Source of the DNA: Gigaspora margarita
Taxonomy: Eukaryota; Glomeromycota; Glomeromycetes; Diversisporales; Gigasporaceae
DNA length: 64,000 nt
Direction of reading: 5' to 3'
Assembly (NCBI GenBank): GCA_009809945.1
Contig: WTPW01000596.1
Coordinates: 255,569-319,568, forward strand
In this document: positions 25,621 to 37,165 of the stretch, piece after piece
Layout of the letters: each line of letters begins with the position of its first letter
Position numbering within the stretch: position 1 is the stretch's first letter
The notes under the pieces: generated by a model
The model's input: only the letters and a program-made list of their open reading frames with translations
The model's database searches: none
Told to the model about the DNA's origin: nothing
Made by a program: the position numbers and the translations under genes

Positions 25621-25859
25621 ATTATGGCACCAATCATTATATAAGTGTATTTTAATATTTTGAACAGCTTTATTTAATGATACTTTGAAAGGTTTACTTA
25701 GTAAAATTTAGATTTTATATGTAGCAACTGCTAATGATTTTTTTAAAAATTATAAAAAAGTAAAGAGGGTAGCTTCTTTTAGAAATAGCTTATTTTTGGA
25801 AATATATAGTAGAAGTTTTTTTTATTAATGATAATTATAATTGTTGAATTTATTAATTT

Positions 25860-26635
25860 GTGCACTATGCATCATCAGAAAATAAATAAGGTGCAGATCT
25901 GCACAAATCTGTGATCCTGGAAAATTTTAACAAATTTTGTAATAACTTGTGATCCAGTGGTCCAAACTTGACAATTTTGATACCATTCGATTCATCTCAA
26001 TAAGCCGGATCGAATATTACCAAAATCATTGAATTACAAGAATATCCTATTTATGTGAATTTTATAAACATTAAATGATCTTGCCAACCAGTAGTCCAAA
26101 TTTAATGCTTTTGGTATTATCCAATTCCTCTCGATGAGACAGTTTGAATGGTACCAAAAATGTCAAAATTGGATCACTAATTAACAAGTTATTTATTAAA
26201 AATGATTTGTGGTACAATTCTGCACAGAAATTTAAATTTCTTTTTTAAATTTCTGTGCAGAACTGTGCCACGAATCATTTTTTACAAATAACTTGTTAAC
26301 TAGTAATCCAATTTTGATATTTTTGGTACTATTTGAACCATCTTATTGAGAGGAATCGAAGGCACCAAAATCATTAAATTTGGACCACTAGTTGGCAAAA
26401 TTGTTTGATGTTTATAACATTTACATAAATAAGATTTTCTTGTATTCTAGCAATTGGAATTCAATGATTTTGGTACTATTCGATTTGGCTCATCAAGACG
26501 AATCGAATGGTACCAAAATCATTAAATCTGGACCATTGGATCACAAGTTATTGCAAAATTTGTTAAAATTTTTCAGGATTGCAAATTTGTACAGATCTGC
26601 ACCTTATTTATTTTCCTGATAATAGCTATGCACTC
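25860..26635. mobile_element. Fold-back element, long palindrome
   Basis: The two halves are inverted copies over almost the full length, meeting near 26,245 (AAATTTCTTTTTTAAATTT). The outer ends share AAATAAATAAGGTGCAGATC. Each arm holds two copies of the palindromic module B (TTTTGGTACCATTCGATTC type). Non-coding; an open frame on the right arm is incidental. Confidence 0.75.
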
Positions 26636-26659
26636 TATAGTAACAAATACAAACAATAA

Positions 26660-26735
26660 TTAGAATTAGGGTTAGAGTTAGAATTAGAATTAGAGTTGGA
26701 GATTAGGGTTAGATTACTAGTAGATTAAAGTTAGA
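26660..26735 (+). repeat. Degenerate telomere-like repeat
   Basis: A run of TTAGGGTTAGAGTTAGAAT-type words. TTAGGG is the usual fungal telomere unit; here it is short and decayed, so probably interstitial or simple-sequence drift. Confidence 0.45.
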
Positions 26736-27253
26736 TTTAAAATTTAAAGTAACTTTGTGAGAGAAGCATTTTTTGTTAAAGATGCAACAGAAATTATATT
26801 AGTAAAATTTTGAAAATGCAACAAAGTTACTCTAATAAAATTTTAAAAATATAAAGGGGTGCACAGCTATGCAGATGCACATTTTAAATAAACCTTTAAT
26901 TGTTTATATATATAATACAATTTAATTACAATTATTTTTTAGTAATTTGTATAAAAATAATTTCTTTACTTTTTAAAAATTTTCTTTGTATTTATTACAA
27001 AAACTACTTGAACTAAAATTTTGATCTATTATATTATTTTTTTATTATAAATTTTATAGTTTTTTTATTTTTATAAATAGTTCAATATTTTTTATATTAT
27101 ATACAAAAGTAGATTGGGCGCCACCGGCACTCCTAATATAATGATTTATTATTTCTTGGCAATACTTGTGGATTTATTAAGTATTAATCATATTAATTCT
27201 TAAATTTGACTTAAAATGCGAAGTAAAACAATATTAAGTATAAAGGTCTTGAA

Positions 27254-27458
27254 AGGCTACACAAAGTAAATTTTTATTTTGTATAACCTGTCAACCCAAT
27301 TTTCAAAAAAAAAATTTTTTTTGGTTAAATTTCAATTGTGCAAATTATTTCATTTTTGTTATTTGATATTTTTTCCAAATAAATCTAAAAAAAAAAAAAC
27401 TCCCAAAATTTTCTGATTGCATGTTATGCAAACTGAAAAAATTGACTTTGTATAGCCT
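27254..27458. mobile_element. 205 bp MITE (AGGCTAYACAAAGT ends)
   Basis: Left AGGCTACACAAAGTAAATTTT and right, inverted, AGGCTATACAAAGTCAATTTT. A further right-end-like piece follows at about 27,530-27,577. It interrupts a dispersed sequence whose simple version is at 32,930-33,110. Confidence 0.6.
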
Positions 27459-28675
27459 TAAATGTAAATACAAGCATATAATTTACAGTAGATTAAAAAA
27501 AATCTTGACCTGCTAACTAAAATTTTAGAATACTATGTTATGCAATTTGTAAAAATTAACTTTGTATAGTCCAATTGTCAAATTATTAAATTTACAATGA
27601 ATAAGTAAGCAAGCTATTATTTTTACTTGTATAATAAAAAGGCTTAAATGCATATACACACGAAATTCTGATAAATGCCAAAAATGGTATTGATTTTAAA
27701 TTATGATTCGATTATTAAATATATATCACAAAAGGTTGAAAGTAAATATACACATGTATATAAATGTTTATTGCTATACTCAATTTAATTTTAGAAAATT
27801 GTGCTATTATTGATTAATATTTTATTCACTTTGAAAATAAATAGCACAAGTTTGTAGCAATAAACATATTATTATCGTACTTGCTAAAATTATTTACTGT
27901 ATCTATTTACTATTCTGTAAGTATTAGATTAATAAATTATTTTTTATACTCGCTAAGTACTATAAATAAATGAAATTAGAATAAATAATAAATATTCATG
28001 ATTTGAATACTTAATTTAATTACTTAGAATTATTAAAATTCTTTATACTCACAAATTAGGCTGTTTAAAATTTTATTTAGCATTATTATTATTATTTTTT
28101 TTTGTATTTACACAAACATATAAAATAAATATAATGTACTGAAAAATTCTCAATATAACTTAAATTCAAATATATATAAATGAATAAATTTGACTTCAAT
28201 AAAGAGAGACATGTGAGAAGTCCTTTTGATTTTACTTAAGGAAAAATAAAAGAAAGTTGGTTAGTATAGTACTGCAAAGATCTTTATTTGAGTAAATCAA
28301 AAAATTTATCTCCTAGTAACTATTAGAGTCAGATCAGTTAAATGTATACACTTTCACTTCTTAATAAAGGACAATTCAGTGAAGAGTTAGAAATCAATAT
28401 TGCAGAGTAATAACTTTAAAATTAGAGCAGAAGTATTAGCTCTAGTAATCATACTGAAGGATCCTTGAATTAATAAACTGTTGTTATTATAGTAAACTAA
28501 TCCAGAATGTTCATAATTCTTATAAATCTTTTTTTTTTACTTTTTTAATAATATACGAATTTTAGACTATTGGTTGCAAATAGTGAGTAAAAATCGTTGG
28601 CTAAAAAAAAAAAAATAAATAAATAGGAAAACAAAATAGAAAAAATAAAAAATGGTTTGTAATTTGTAAGGTTAT

Positions 28676-29157
28676 CAGTTCGAATCTGAAATCTGGAAAA
28701 GAAATATATAGAAGTATAAGAACTGGGAATAAATATTTATTTAAGGCTCAAGTTCATGTGATTTTAAGATATATTCAAGCCACTTTAATTCACATGCTCA
28801 AATTTTTTGGCAATTTCTCATTGGTATATACGAACCGGTACGTTTATAGTAAAATTTGTATTTCTATATTTTATCATAAATCATAAATCTTCTATTAAAG
28901 GAGTATTGTGTGCCAACCACCATTAATAGTTATGTATTTGATGCCTGTTGTACTTAAAGCAGGTTTATTCTATAAGCATTAAATAAAGATAAAGCACCAG
29001 TTCGTACATATGTACCAATGAGAAATTGGCAAAAATTCGACCATGTGAATTTAAATATATCTTAAAGTCATATGAACCTAAGTTTTAAATAAATATTTAT
29101 TCCCAGTTCTTATTTATACTTCTATACTATTTCTTTTCAAGATTTTAGATTCGGGCT
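28676..29157. mobile_element. Fold-back element with box B-like ends
   Basis: Arms at about 28,676-28,850 and 29,010-29,157 are inverted copies (for example AACTGGGAATAAATATTTAT). The outer end GTTATCAGTTCGAATCTG resembles a tRNA T-arm/box B. The spacer, about 28,885-28,993, is homologous to 30,400-30,490. Confidence 0.55.
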
Positions 29158-29182
29158 GATCCAGGATTTCATAATTCTTTTT

Positions 29183-30272
29183 TTTTTTTTTTTTACTCTT
29201 AAGCAGTCCCATAGTGACTCTTTATTAAAATAAACAAGAATTTTCAGGAAAATACATGGTGACTTCTAATAATGCGAGCCCTACATTATACGGATTCTAT
29301 TTTTCAAGAATGCAATATGCAACCTGCCGCACTAGTTTGATACTACAAACTAGAAGTTTGAAACATCAAACTAAAAAGTGTTGTCAAACAGCCTAATTTT
29401 AAAACCTTCTTCTCCAAGCTTCTCGAGTAAAGGAATTCTAGTAAAAAAAAACACACATATATAAAAAATAAAGGGGAAAAATAAATGGAGGATAATCATT
29501 ACTACCTAAACAAATACCAAAATAAAACAAAATAAAATGAAAAGAAAGAAGAAAAAGGCAAAAATTAGACTGAACAACAGTACCAATTTCACCTGGGTCC
29601 AACTATAAAAATTATATAATAATATGATAGTAACTACTAAGTATTATATTTATAGCAAAAAATAAATAAAAAAGCTAATGAGAGAGAAAATAAAAGAAAA
29701 GAAAACTATGGCTAAAAGAATGTTCTAGAAGGAAATTTCAGTTTGCGTTTATCTCCAAACTATCCACGTCCTAAATTTACTCATGACCTGATCCAATTTG
29801 AAAGCTGCATTCTCAAAATGGAAGAGTAAACAATGCCAATCTTTTGGAGAAGGTAAGCCAAATCGCCTACTTTTGTCAAAATTTTGAAAAGCCAAAAAAG
29901 CGCTGAGGGAAAGTACCAAAAGAGAAGGACTTGAAAAAGTTAAGCTATATAGAATAAAATATCTAACCAAGTATTTACTTCTGCTTTTATATCCATAAAA
30001 CTTGACAAATCTCCAGGTTGTCGTGCCTACTACTTCTTTGCTTGGTAGTACTAGAGACTTCTGCCAAGAGGCCTCTCTCATAAAGGTTCGAATCTTTTTC
30101 AACTCTGTTTTAGCTACAACCAAGCATACGATGATTAACCTTAAGTCCCAGCTGCTTCTAGTGGAGTTTTGTTGTATGTTAAATATGTTAACTATAAAGT
30201 TTTCATAGGTCAGGTTCTTGAAATTTTTGGTACGAGGGATCATCAGAAAGAGTTCGTTTTGATTCAATTCTG
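29183..30272 (-). mobile_element. Retroposed LINE-like element, minus orientation
   Basis: A T-tract at the left (A-tail on the minus strand) and a duplication of TTCATAATTCTTTTT at 29168-29182 and 30273-30287 show target-primed insertion. The 3' end reads TAATAAAGAGTCACTATGG with GACTGCTTAAGAG, similar in layout to the SINE and the 6.84 kb fragment. It contains one 172-codon frame. Could instead be a retroposed host transcript. Confidence 0.6.
29749..30267 (-). CDS. 172-residue open frame in the retroposed element, unrecognised
   Basis: The longest uninterrupted frame in the repeat-rich part of the window. It begins with ATG five bases inside the element's 5' end and stops 566 bases before its A-tail. 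The protein is basic with Leu/Ser/Phe-rich patches in its second half (SLTFSSPSLLVLSLSAFLAF) and ends in a Trp/Phe/Lys-rich tail; I see no reverse transcriptase YxDD box, zinc knuckle or nuclease motif. It may be the C-terminal part of a LINE protein truncated at its 5' end, with ATG present by chance, or a retroposed host gene. The similar short frame in the 6.84 kb fragment gives weak support for coding. Confidence 0.35.
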   Translation of the reverse strand: MNQNELFLMIPRTKNFKNLTYENFIVNIFNIQQNSTRSSWDLRLIIVCLVVAKTELKKIRTFMREASWQKSLVLPSKEVVGTTTWRFVKFYGYKSRSKYLVRYFILYSLTFSSPSLLVLSLSAFLAFQNFDKSRRFGLPSPKDWHCLLFHFENAAFKLDQVMSKFRTWIVWR

Positions 30273-30767
30273 TTCATAATTCTTTTTGATTATATCTTAT
30301 TTTACTTTTTTAATAATATATGAATTTTAATCTATTTAAACTATTAGTTACAAACCAAGAATAAAAGTCGCTAGCTTAAAAAATCTTATACTATCTATTA
30401 AAGGAGTATCATGTACCAACTACTATTAAAATTACATTTTTGATACCTATTACATTTAAAACAGGTTTTATTCTCTAAGTATTAAATAAATATAATAGGA
30501 TTTTTATCTTGTATTTTAAATTTTGCTATTATAGATTAATAACTTACAAGCCATAATTTGTAATTACTAAAACAGGCAAGCATACGTGATTTTATGTTCT
30601 AATATTGCAAAAATATATTAAATATCATAATCTAGCAATTACCAAAATGGATATACACATTATAACTTTTAGCTTTATAAATTTTTCCAGTTTAATTTAC
30701 TTTATACGCAGATTACACATACTTAATGTCAACTTGAAGAACTATTAAATGCACCAATTTCTTCTTA

Positions 30768-32289
30768 GGGGAGTGCCAGAAATCACCTGATTTCCATTTA
30801 CTATAGGGCCTACCCCCTCCCCCTACCTGACTGGTTTAAATAACCAATCAAATTTCGCATATATTAAATTATTCTTAAAAATATTTATAAACTTTAATAG
30901 TTAATAACTTTTGATCTACTGGTCCGATTTGGACGATTTAACTACCAAAATGATCCTCTCAAAGAGAGGATTCTAATAAGCCCAAAATCGCAAAAATTTA
31001 ATTACAGGATCATAAGATCGATATAGATTTGTGTATTATTACTATATAGTATTTATTAAATAAATACTATGTAGTAATAATACACAAATCTATGTCGATC
31101 TTATGATCCTGTGATTAGATTTTTGTAACTTTGGGCTTGTTAGAATCCACTCTTTGAGAGGATCATTTTGGTAGTTAAATCATCCAAATCGGACCAGTGG
31201 ATCAAAAGTTATTTATTTTATTATATATAATATATAATAGTAAATAACTTTTGATTCACTGGTCCAATTTGGATTATTTAACTACCAAAAATCCTCTCAA
31301 AGAGAGGATTCTGACAAGCCCAAAATCACAAGAATCTAAGGGAAGTGCAGTAAATCACGTAATTATCTCCCATCTATCACGTCCTATATATATGTATAAA
31401 CAGCCAATAATATTGAAGAAAAATCGATTATTAGTTAATCACAGATAGTTGCTACATAGTAAAGTCTAAATTCTAATATGTTAATCGATAATTATCAATT
31501 AAGTAAACTTGTTTAGAATATCAAAATACACATACCCTAAAATTTTCATTAAAATTGAAGAAATTTTTATTATTTAACTTTTAATTTTTACGTTTGTCAA
31601 ATATATTTTTTTAAAAAATTTTAATTTTTCTGTCGAACGTAAAAATCAAAAGTCAGTTAATAAAAAGTTCTCTAATACTTAAAAATTTTATGGTAAGTGT
31701 ATTTTGACCTTTTGAATAAGTTTACTTAAGCGACTTTAATCGATTTATTTAGTAAAATTTAGACTTTACTATGTAGCGACTTTTGTCGATTGTGGCGTAG
31801 CTTATTTTCAGATCAAAGCCGTTTTTGAGTTTTATGAAATTTGATTGGTTAACAGTTCTATCACAGGGGGGTCAGGACCTATGTAAACCCTAATCATATA
31901 ATTTACTGCACTTCCCTAATCATAGGATCATAAGATCAATATAGATTTATGTATTATTACTACATATATAGTATTTATTTAATGAATACTATATATGTAG
32001 TAATAATATACAAATCTATATCAATTTTATAATCCTGTGATTAGATTCTTGTGATTTTGGGCTTTTAGAATCCTCTCTTTGAGAGAATCATTTTAGTAGT
32101 TAAATCATCCAAATTGGACTTGTGGATCAAAAATTATTAACTAATAAAAATTTTATATATAGTATTTTTAAATATATATATTATATAAATAATATTGTAT
32201 TAGCCAATCAGAATAAAGGATATATAGTAACCTGACTAAACCAGAGACCCCCTCCCCCCTAAAAAATCAGGTGATTTCTGGCACCCCCC
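30768..32289. mobile_element. PIF/Harbinger-like MITE (TTA duplication), interrupted
   Basis: Inverted ends GGGGAGTGCCAGAAATCACC and GGGGGGTGCCAGAAATCACC with TTA on both sides (30765-30767, 32290-32292). A 3-base TTA/TAA duplication is the mark of PIF/Harbinger. The interior is a pair of large palindromes containing module B, each with a (TA)-rich centre. Without the insert at 31340-31916 it is about 942 bases. Confidence 0.8.
31340..31916. mobile_element. Nested PIF/Harbinger-like MITE (TAA duplication)
   Basis: Inverted ends GGGAAGTGCAGTAAATCACG and GGGAAGTGCAGTAAATTATA, flanked by TAA (31337-31339 and 31917-31919). Removing it restores CAAGAATCTAATCATAGG, matching the sibling arm of the host. 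The interior palindrome carries two inverted copies of module A. Confidence 0.85.
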
Positions 32290-32299
32290 TTATAGTTAT

Positions 32300-32880
32300 A
32301 ATTTAGTGAATATATGCAGCATAGTTTTTTATTCCCATAAAATAAAAATTTTCTACTCAAGTAACTCTATTCACAAAATTTCGCAATATAATACCATAAT
32401 CATCAATGATTAATAATACGAAAATGGATTATAATTTAGTGATTGCTAAAATGAGTATACATACCACAACAATGCTAGTTGATATTAGACAAAATTAAAA
32501 ATTTTTACATGCTATTTTAATTATCAGATTTAGCCAATCATGCATATAATGTCAATGTGAATAGGCCAAATTTTTCTCATAGTCATAATTTAGCAATTAC
32601 CAAAGTGAGTATATGCAGCATAGTTTTTTATTCCCATGAAATAAAAATTTTCTACTCAATTAATTCTATATGCAAAATTATGCAAAATGATATAAATATA
32701 TTATCAATGATTAATTATACAAAAAATGAAATATAATTTAGTGATTGCTAAATAAATATACACATTGCAGCTTTAATTTTTACATGCAAATTACATAAAT
32801 CTGATACACATGACAACAATGCTAGTTGATATTAGGCAAATTAAAAAATTTTACTTGCTATTTACAAATTATCAGATTTA
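32300..32880. repeat. Tandem duplication of about 280 bp
   Basis: Two copies share GCAGCATAGTTTTTTATTCC, AATTTTCTACTCAA, and ACAATGCTAGTTGATATTAG. The second copy starts near 32,585. Confidence 0.65.
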
Positions 32881-33529
32881 GCCAATCAGATCTCAGAAAT
32901 GTTATATTTGATTATAATACTATAGGATATATATAAATTCTTTAATCATATTAATTATTAAACTTGACTTAATACGGAGTAAATATTTTTTGCTTATTAC
33001 AATATTAAGTACAAATATTTAAAATGTCATAATAGCCAAATTAAATAAATTTGTAAACAAGCATTATTTTAATTGAATGGATTTAAATTATGATTCAATT
33101 ATCAAATATATTTAATCAAGGTCACAAATGAGAAAATATAAAAAATACTGGCTTTATTATAATAGGAACCAGATTTAATTTCACTTTTTTTTAATTAAAT
33201 TCATAATTTATTGAATAAATTTGGTTAATGACTATATGGATCTGTAAAAAATTTTAATGTTATAATACTTACCACCTGATCTATTATAAGAACCTATCAA
33301 TGTAACTATATTTAAAAGTAAAATTGAATCAAGAACATAACTATTTTTAAGCAAGCAAAGATACAGAATATTTTGATAATTGGTTACATTCTTGATTCAA
33401 AATGGATGGACATACACATGATGCCGAGTAATTTTATTATAATTTGATTGATTGATTGATATATAATTTATATTTAAATAAAATGGTTTTTTGAAACAGA
33501 ACAGATTCTTATAATATATTTTTACTGTT

Positions 33530-34080
33530 GAAAAGGGAATCCAATCTCAAATTAAAAGCTAATTTGAGATTGAAGATTAAATTTTTGATCAAATTTAGTT
33601 AAATTGGCCAAAAAAATTGATCCAAAATTAATCTATATTTAATCTAAAACATGCCTAAAAATAAAATAAACTGGTAGCAGATTTTAGATTGAATAATTAA
33701 TTTTGAAATATTTAATCTAAAATTAAGCACCAAATTTAGATTAAAAAAAAATTTTATAAATATTTGATTTAAAAATTATCTCAAAAATTCAGAAGTTGAT
33801 TTTATATCAAAGTTTATAAAATTTAATCTAAATTTGATATTTGTTTTGGATTGAATTTTAAAATTAACAATTTGATCTAAAATTAGCTACTAGTTTTTTA
33901 TTTTTAAGCATTTTTTGAACTAAATTCAAGTTGAATTTAGATTAATGTTTTTGGCCAATTCAACTTGAATTTAGTCAAAATTTTAATTTTTAATATTAAA
34001 TTAGCTTCCAATTTGGAGTTAACTTTCACTTTAACAACTAGTATTTATTAAATTAACTTTAGAGCTAAATTATTTTAGAT
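33530..34080. repeat. AT-rich stretch of overlapping inverted repeats
   Basis: Repeated AATTTAGATTAAAT-type words in both orientations, with a local hairpin CTCAAATTAAAAGCTAATTTGAG at 33,541 (outer arms CTCAAATTA/TAATTTGAG). Possibly a decayed fold-back element; no clear termini. Confidence 0.35.
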
Positions 34081-34229
34081 TAAAATTAGATAGGTTTTAG
34101 GTAGTTATATATAAGTAAAATTGCTATTTTTGTATTTTCAAATTTTTGGTTTTTTTTTGTTTTATCAAATTTTATCATTTGCTTGGTCAGATTATAGTTG
34201 GTGGTGAATTAATTTTACAAATTAATATG

Positions 34230-36700
34230 ATAAGAAATCAGAAAATTGGTCAGTTAATCATTTTGTAGCAATCAGCAACCAACTAACAAAATACAAATTG
34301 ACAAAATCAGAAAGATTAATCAAATGAGGCATGTTAGATTTGGCAATCGGTTAATAAAGGAATGTCATTGTGATTTATAATATTTATGACTTAGGTACTT
34401 TGTTAATAGATAAGGCAAGAAATTTAATATTGTTTTTCAAATCCAAATGGCCTTTATTTATAAAGATTCAAAATTTATTTTTACATACTAGAATTACTGA
34501 TATCACTATAATTGCTAATATCTCTGCAAGTACAGATATATTTCGAAGTGCCCATATGGCTGATATCTCCTGTATTCATAATATTACTGATATCTCTAAT
34601 CCCAGGAATTTCTAGAATTTTGCTAGTAAACCCTAATTCATCGATATCCAGATCACAAGTGTATGTACCTTCATCAGGTCACATTTCTGGTCTCATATTT
34701 CTTCCTAGCTTATTTTATACCTTCTAGGTATAAACTTGTTTGGCAAATAGAAAGTTAGGTCAGTTTGTGAGTAGCATAAATATTTAGCTTCTTTCTTTTA
34801 TCTCTTTTCTTTACAAGGGCTTTCCTCTAGAATTGAAGATTTGAATATATAACTATCAAAGTCTTTTGTTTCTAGTCTTTCATGTAACAACCATTAAGAG
34901 ATAACTTTCTATTAGCATCTAATTTATCTTGTCATTTTTTTTCTTGCATAGAACTTATTTATGTGCCAGTACAGACTATTTTACACAGCTTACAGGTCTC
35001 TCAAAATTGACTTCTAACTTGTTGGCAACAATATCTTTAAGTTCTTGTATCATGGGTAGTCAATGTTTCGTTTCAAATTTATAATCATCACCAAAATAAG
35101 AAATTAGAAAATTAGTTGGTTAATTATTCTGAAGCAATTGGACAACTAACTGACAGAATACAAATTGACAAAATTAGAAAGATTAATCAAAAGAGGCATG
35201 TTAATTTGGCAAGTGGTTAACAAAGAAATATGATTGTGATTTATAATATTTATGACTTAGGTACTTTGTTAATAGGTAAGGCAGAGAATTCACTATCATT
35301 TTCAAGAGCCAAATAGCCTTTATTTATAAAGATTCAAATTCTATTTTTATATGCTGGAATTACTAATATTGCTATAATTGCTGATATCTCTGCAAGTACA
35401 GATATACTTTGAAGTGCCCGTATAGCCAATATCTTCCATATTTATAAATTTCTCTAATTTCAAGAATTACTAGAATTCTGCTAGTAAACCCTAATTTGCA
35501 ATACTTAGATTATAAGTGCATGTGCCTGCATCAGGTTACATTTTCAGTCTCATATTTCTCCCTGCCTTATTTTATACCTCCCAGACAGTATTGTACATTT
35601 TGGCTATCCACAGCCTTTTTTGGCTTGTTCATGTTCAAAATTGTTCAAACATACAAGATTGTTCAAAGTTTGTCTAGGCTTTAATAATTAATAAATCTAT
35701 CTAAAAAATATATATCTATATATTTTTTTAGGTATTGAACACATTCCAATTAAAATTAAAATAGGTTATATTAATAAAATTTTAAGTAATTTTACTTTAT
35801 TTAATTGTTCAAAATTGTCCAAAATTGTTTAAATCATTGTTCAAAGCTGTTCTATGACAATACTGCTCCCAGATATAAAACTTATTTGGTGAATAGAAGA
35901 TTAGATCAGTTTGTAGAGTAGGCATAAATATTCAGCTTCTTTTTTCTAGCTCTTTTTCTTGCAAGAGCTTTTCTCCAGGATTGAAGATTTGAATATATGA
36001 CCATTAGAGCTTCTATTTCTTGTTTTTTTTTTATTTTTAGCTTTTTAATTTTTTTTTTGTAACAACCATTAAGAGATAACTTTCTATTGGCATCTAATTT
36101 ATCTTGTTATTTTTTCTCCTTGTCTGTACTTATTTACATGTCTGTACCAGGCTATTTTACATAGCTTACAGGTCTTGCAAAATTGACTTCTAACTTGTTA
36201 GCAACAGTCTTTTTAAGTTCTTGCATTGTGGGATAGTCAATATTTTGTTTCAAATATAGTCACCACCAAAATGAGAAATCAGAAAATTAAGTAGTCAATC
36301 ATTTTGTAGCAATTGGGCAACTGATTGACAGAATACGAATTGACAAATCAGAAAGATTAACTAAGAAAAGTGTATTAAATTTGGTGAGTAGTTAATAAAA
36401 GAATGTGATTGTGATTTATAATATTTATGACTTAGGTACTTTGTTAATAGGCAGACAGAGAATTCATTATTATTTTTCAAGGGCCAAATGGCCCTTATTT
36501 ATAAAGATTCAAATTCTATTTTTATATGCTATAATTACTAATATCGCTATAATTGCTAATATCTTTGCAAGTACAGATATATCTCAAAGTGCCTATATAG
36601 CCGATATCTTCTGTATTCATGATATTTCTGACATCTTCTGAATTCATCTAATTCTAGGAATTCTTGGAATTTTGTTAGTAAACTCTAATTCATCGATACC
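34230..36700. repeat. Tandem triplication of a roughly 0.86 kb unit
   Basis: Units begin near 34,230, 35,092 and 36,265 (AGAAATCAGAAAATT then GCAACCAACTAACAAAATAC or variants). Landmarks such as TATTTATGACTTAGGTAC and GCAAGTACAGATATA recur in each; the third unit is truncated near 36,750. The middle unit is longer because of the insertion at 35586-35865. On the minus strand each unit keeps fragments such as DLDIDELGFTSKILEIPG, hinting that the unit may derive from a gene, but no unit is open. Confidence 0.75.
35586..35865. mobile_element. 280 bp hAT-like MITE in the middle repeat unit
   Basis: Ends CAGTATTGTACATTTT and the inverted CAGTATTGTCATAG, flanked by CTCCCAGA on both sides (35578-35585, 35866-35873). 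The interior repeats GTTCAAAATTGTTCAAA words. The flanking units 1 and 3 lack it, confirming insertion after triplication began. Confidence 0.8.
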
Positions 36701-36744
36701 TGGGTCACAAGTGCATATGCCTTATTAGGTTACATTTTTGGTCT

Positions 36745-36910
36745 CACAATAGTTATAGCATTGCTGTATTTTTTGCTATAATTGCTATAAGCTATAATGC
36801 TATAATGCTATAAAGCTATAATACTATAATGATATAATCCATAATAGCATAATTCTGTAATGCCATAAAGCTATAAAGCTATAATAACATAATGCTATAA
36901 TGCAATTATA
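36745..36910. repeat. GCTATAATGCTATAA microsatellite-like array
   Basis: Imperfect 8-9 base units of GCTATAAT. A related array (ATTATGGCATTATAGCATT type) is at 39,085-39,240. Confidence 0.7.
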
Positions 36911-37165
36911 CTATTTATTAAAATGCTGTACTATATTATGGTTTTCTTTAAATAATATACTAATAAATTTTTTCAAATTTGATTCTGTTAATTGATTTAG
37001 AGCATATGATGGCTATAAAAAAAGGGCTTATAGGTCTAGGTTTTATTTCGATTAAATATTAATTTATATTTTTGGCCAATTAAATTAGTCTATAAGTCAT
37101 GGTTTGAGAATGTCTTTAACAAGCTAATTGATCAAAAATGATATTATTGTTAATAGCATTTATAG

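Larger units (their letters stand above)
22309..25639. mobile_element. hAT-like element with TAATG ends
   Basis: Inverted ends TAATGAATGGTGCCATAATT and TAATGATTGGTGCCATAATT. Both sides carry the 8-base duplication TATAAGTG (22301-22308 and 25640-25647). An 8-base duplication with a YARNG terminus indicates the hAT superfamily. Its own interior is palindromic TTACATGTAATAA-type repeats; the SINE and the GC-rich hAT element sit inside it. No transposase seen. Confidence 0.75.
22163..25809. mobile_element. AAGCTAC-family MITE interrupted by nested elements
   Basis: The left end CTATATATTTTTGGAAATAA follows TA (22161-22162); the right end is the inverted CTATATATTTCCAAAAATAA followed by TA (25810-25811). 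Removing the insert 22309-25639 and one copy of its duplication leaves about 310 bases, the length of the intact family members, and the junction then reads colinear with the reverse complement of 38061-38375. The shared module lies in the right part, reversed (25,650-25,750). Confidence 0.75.

Noticed and set aside
26392..26619. 75-codon frame in the right arm of a fold-back element
   Set aside because: The sequence is one arm of a palindrome built from module B; no protein resemblance.
34370..36641. Repeated plus-strand frames starting MIYNIYDLG-like
   Set aside because: They recur because the unit is triplicated; each is broken differently and the residues reflect AT-rich composition. The minus strand looks more gene-like.
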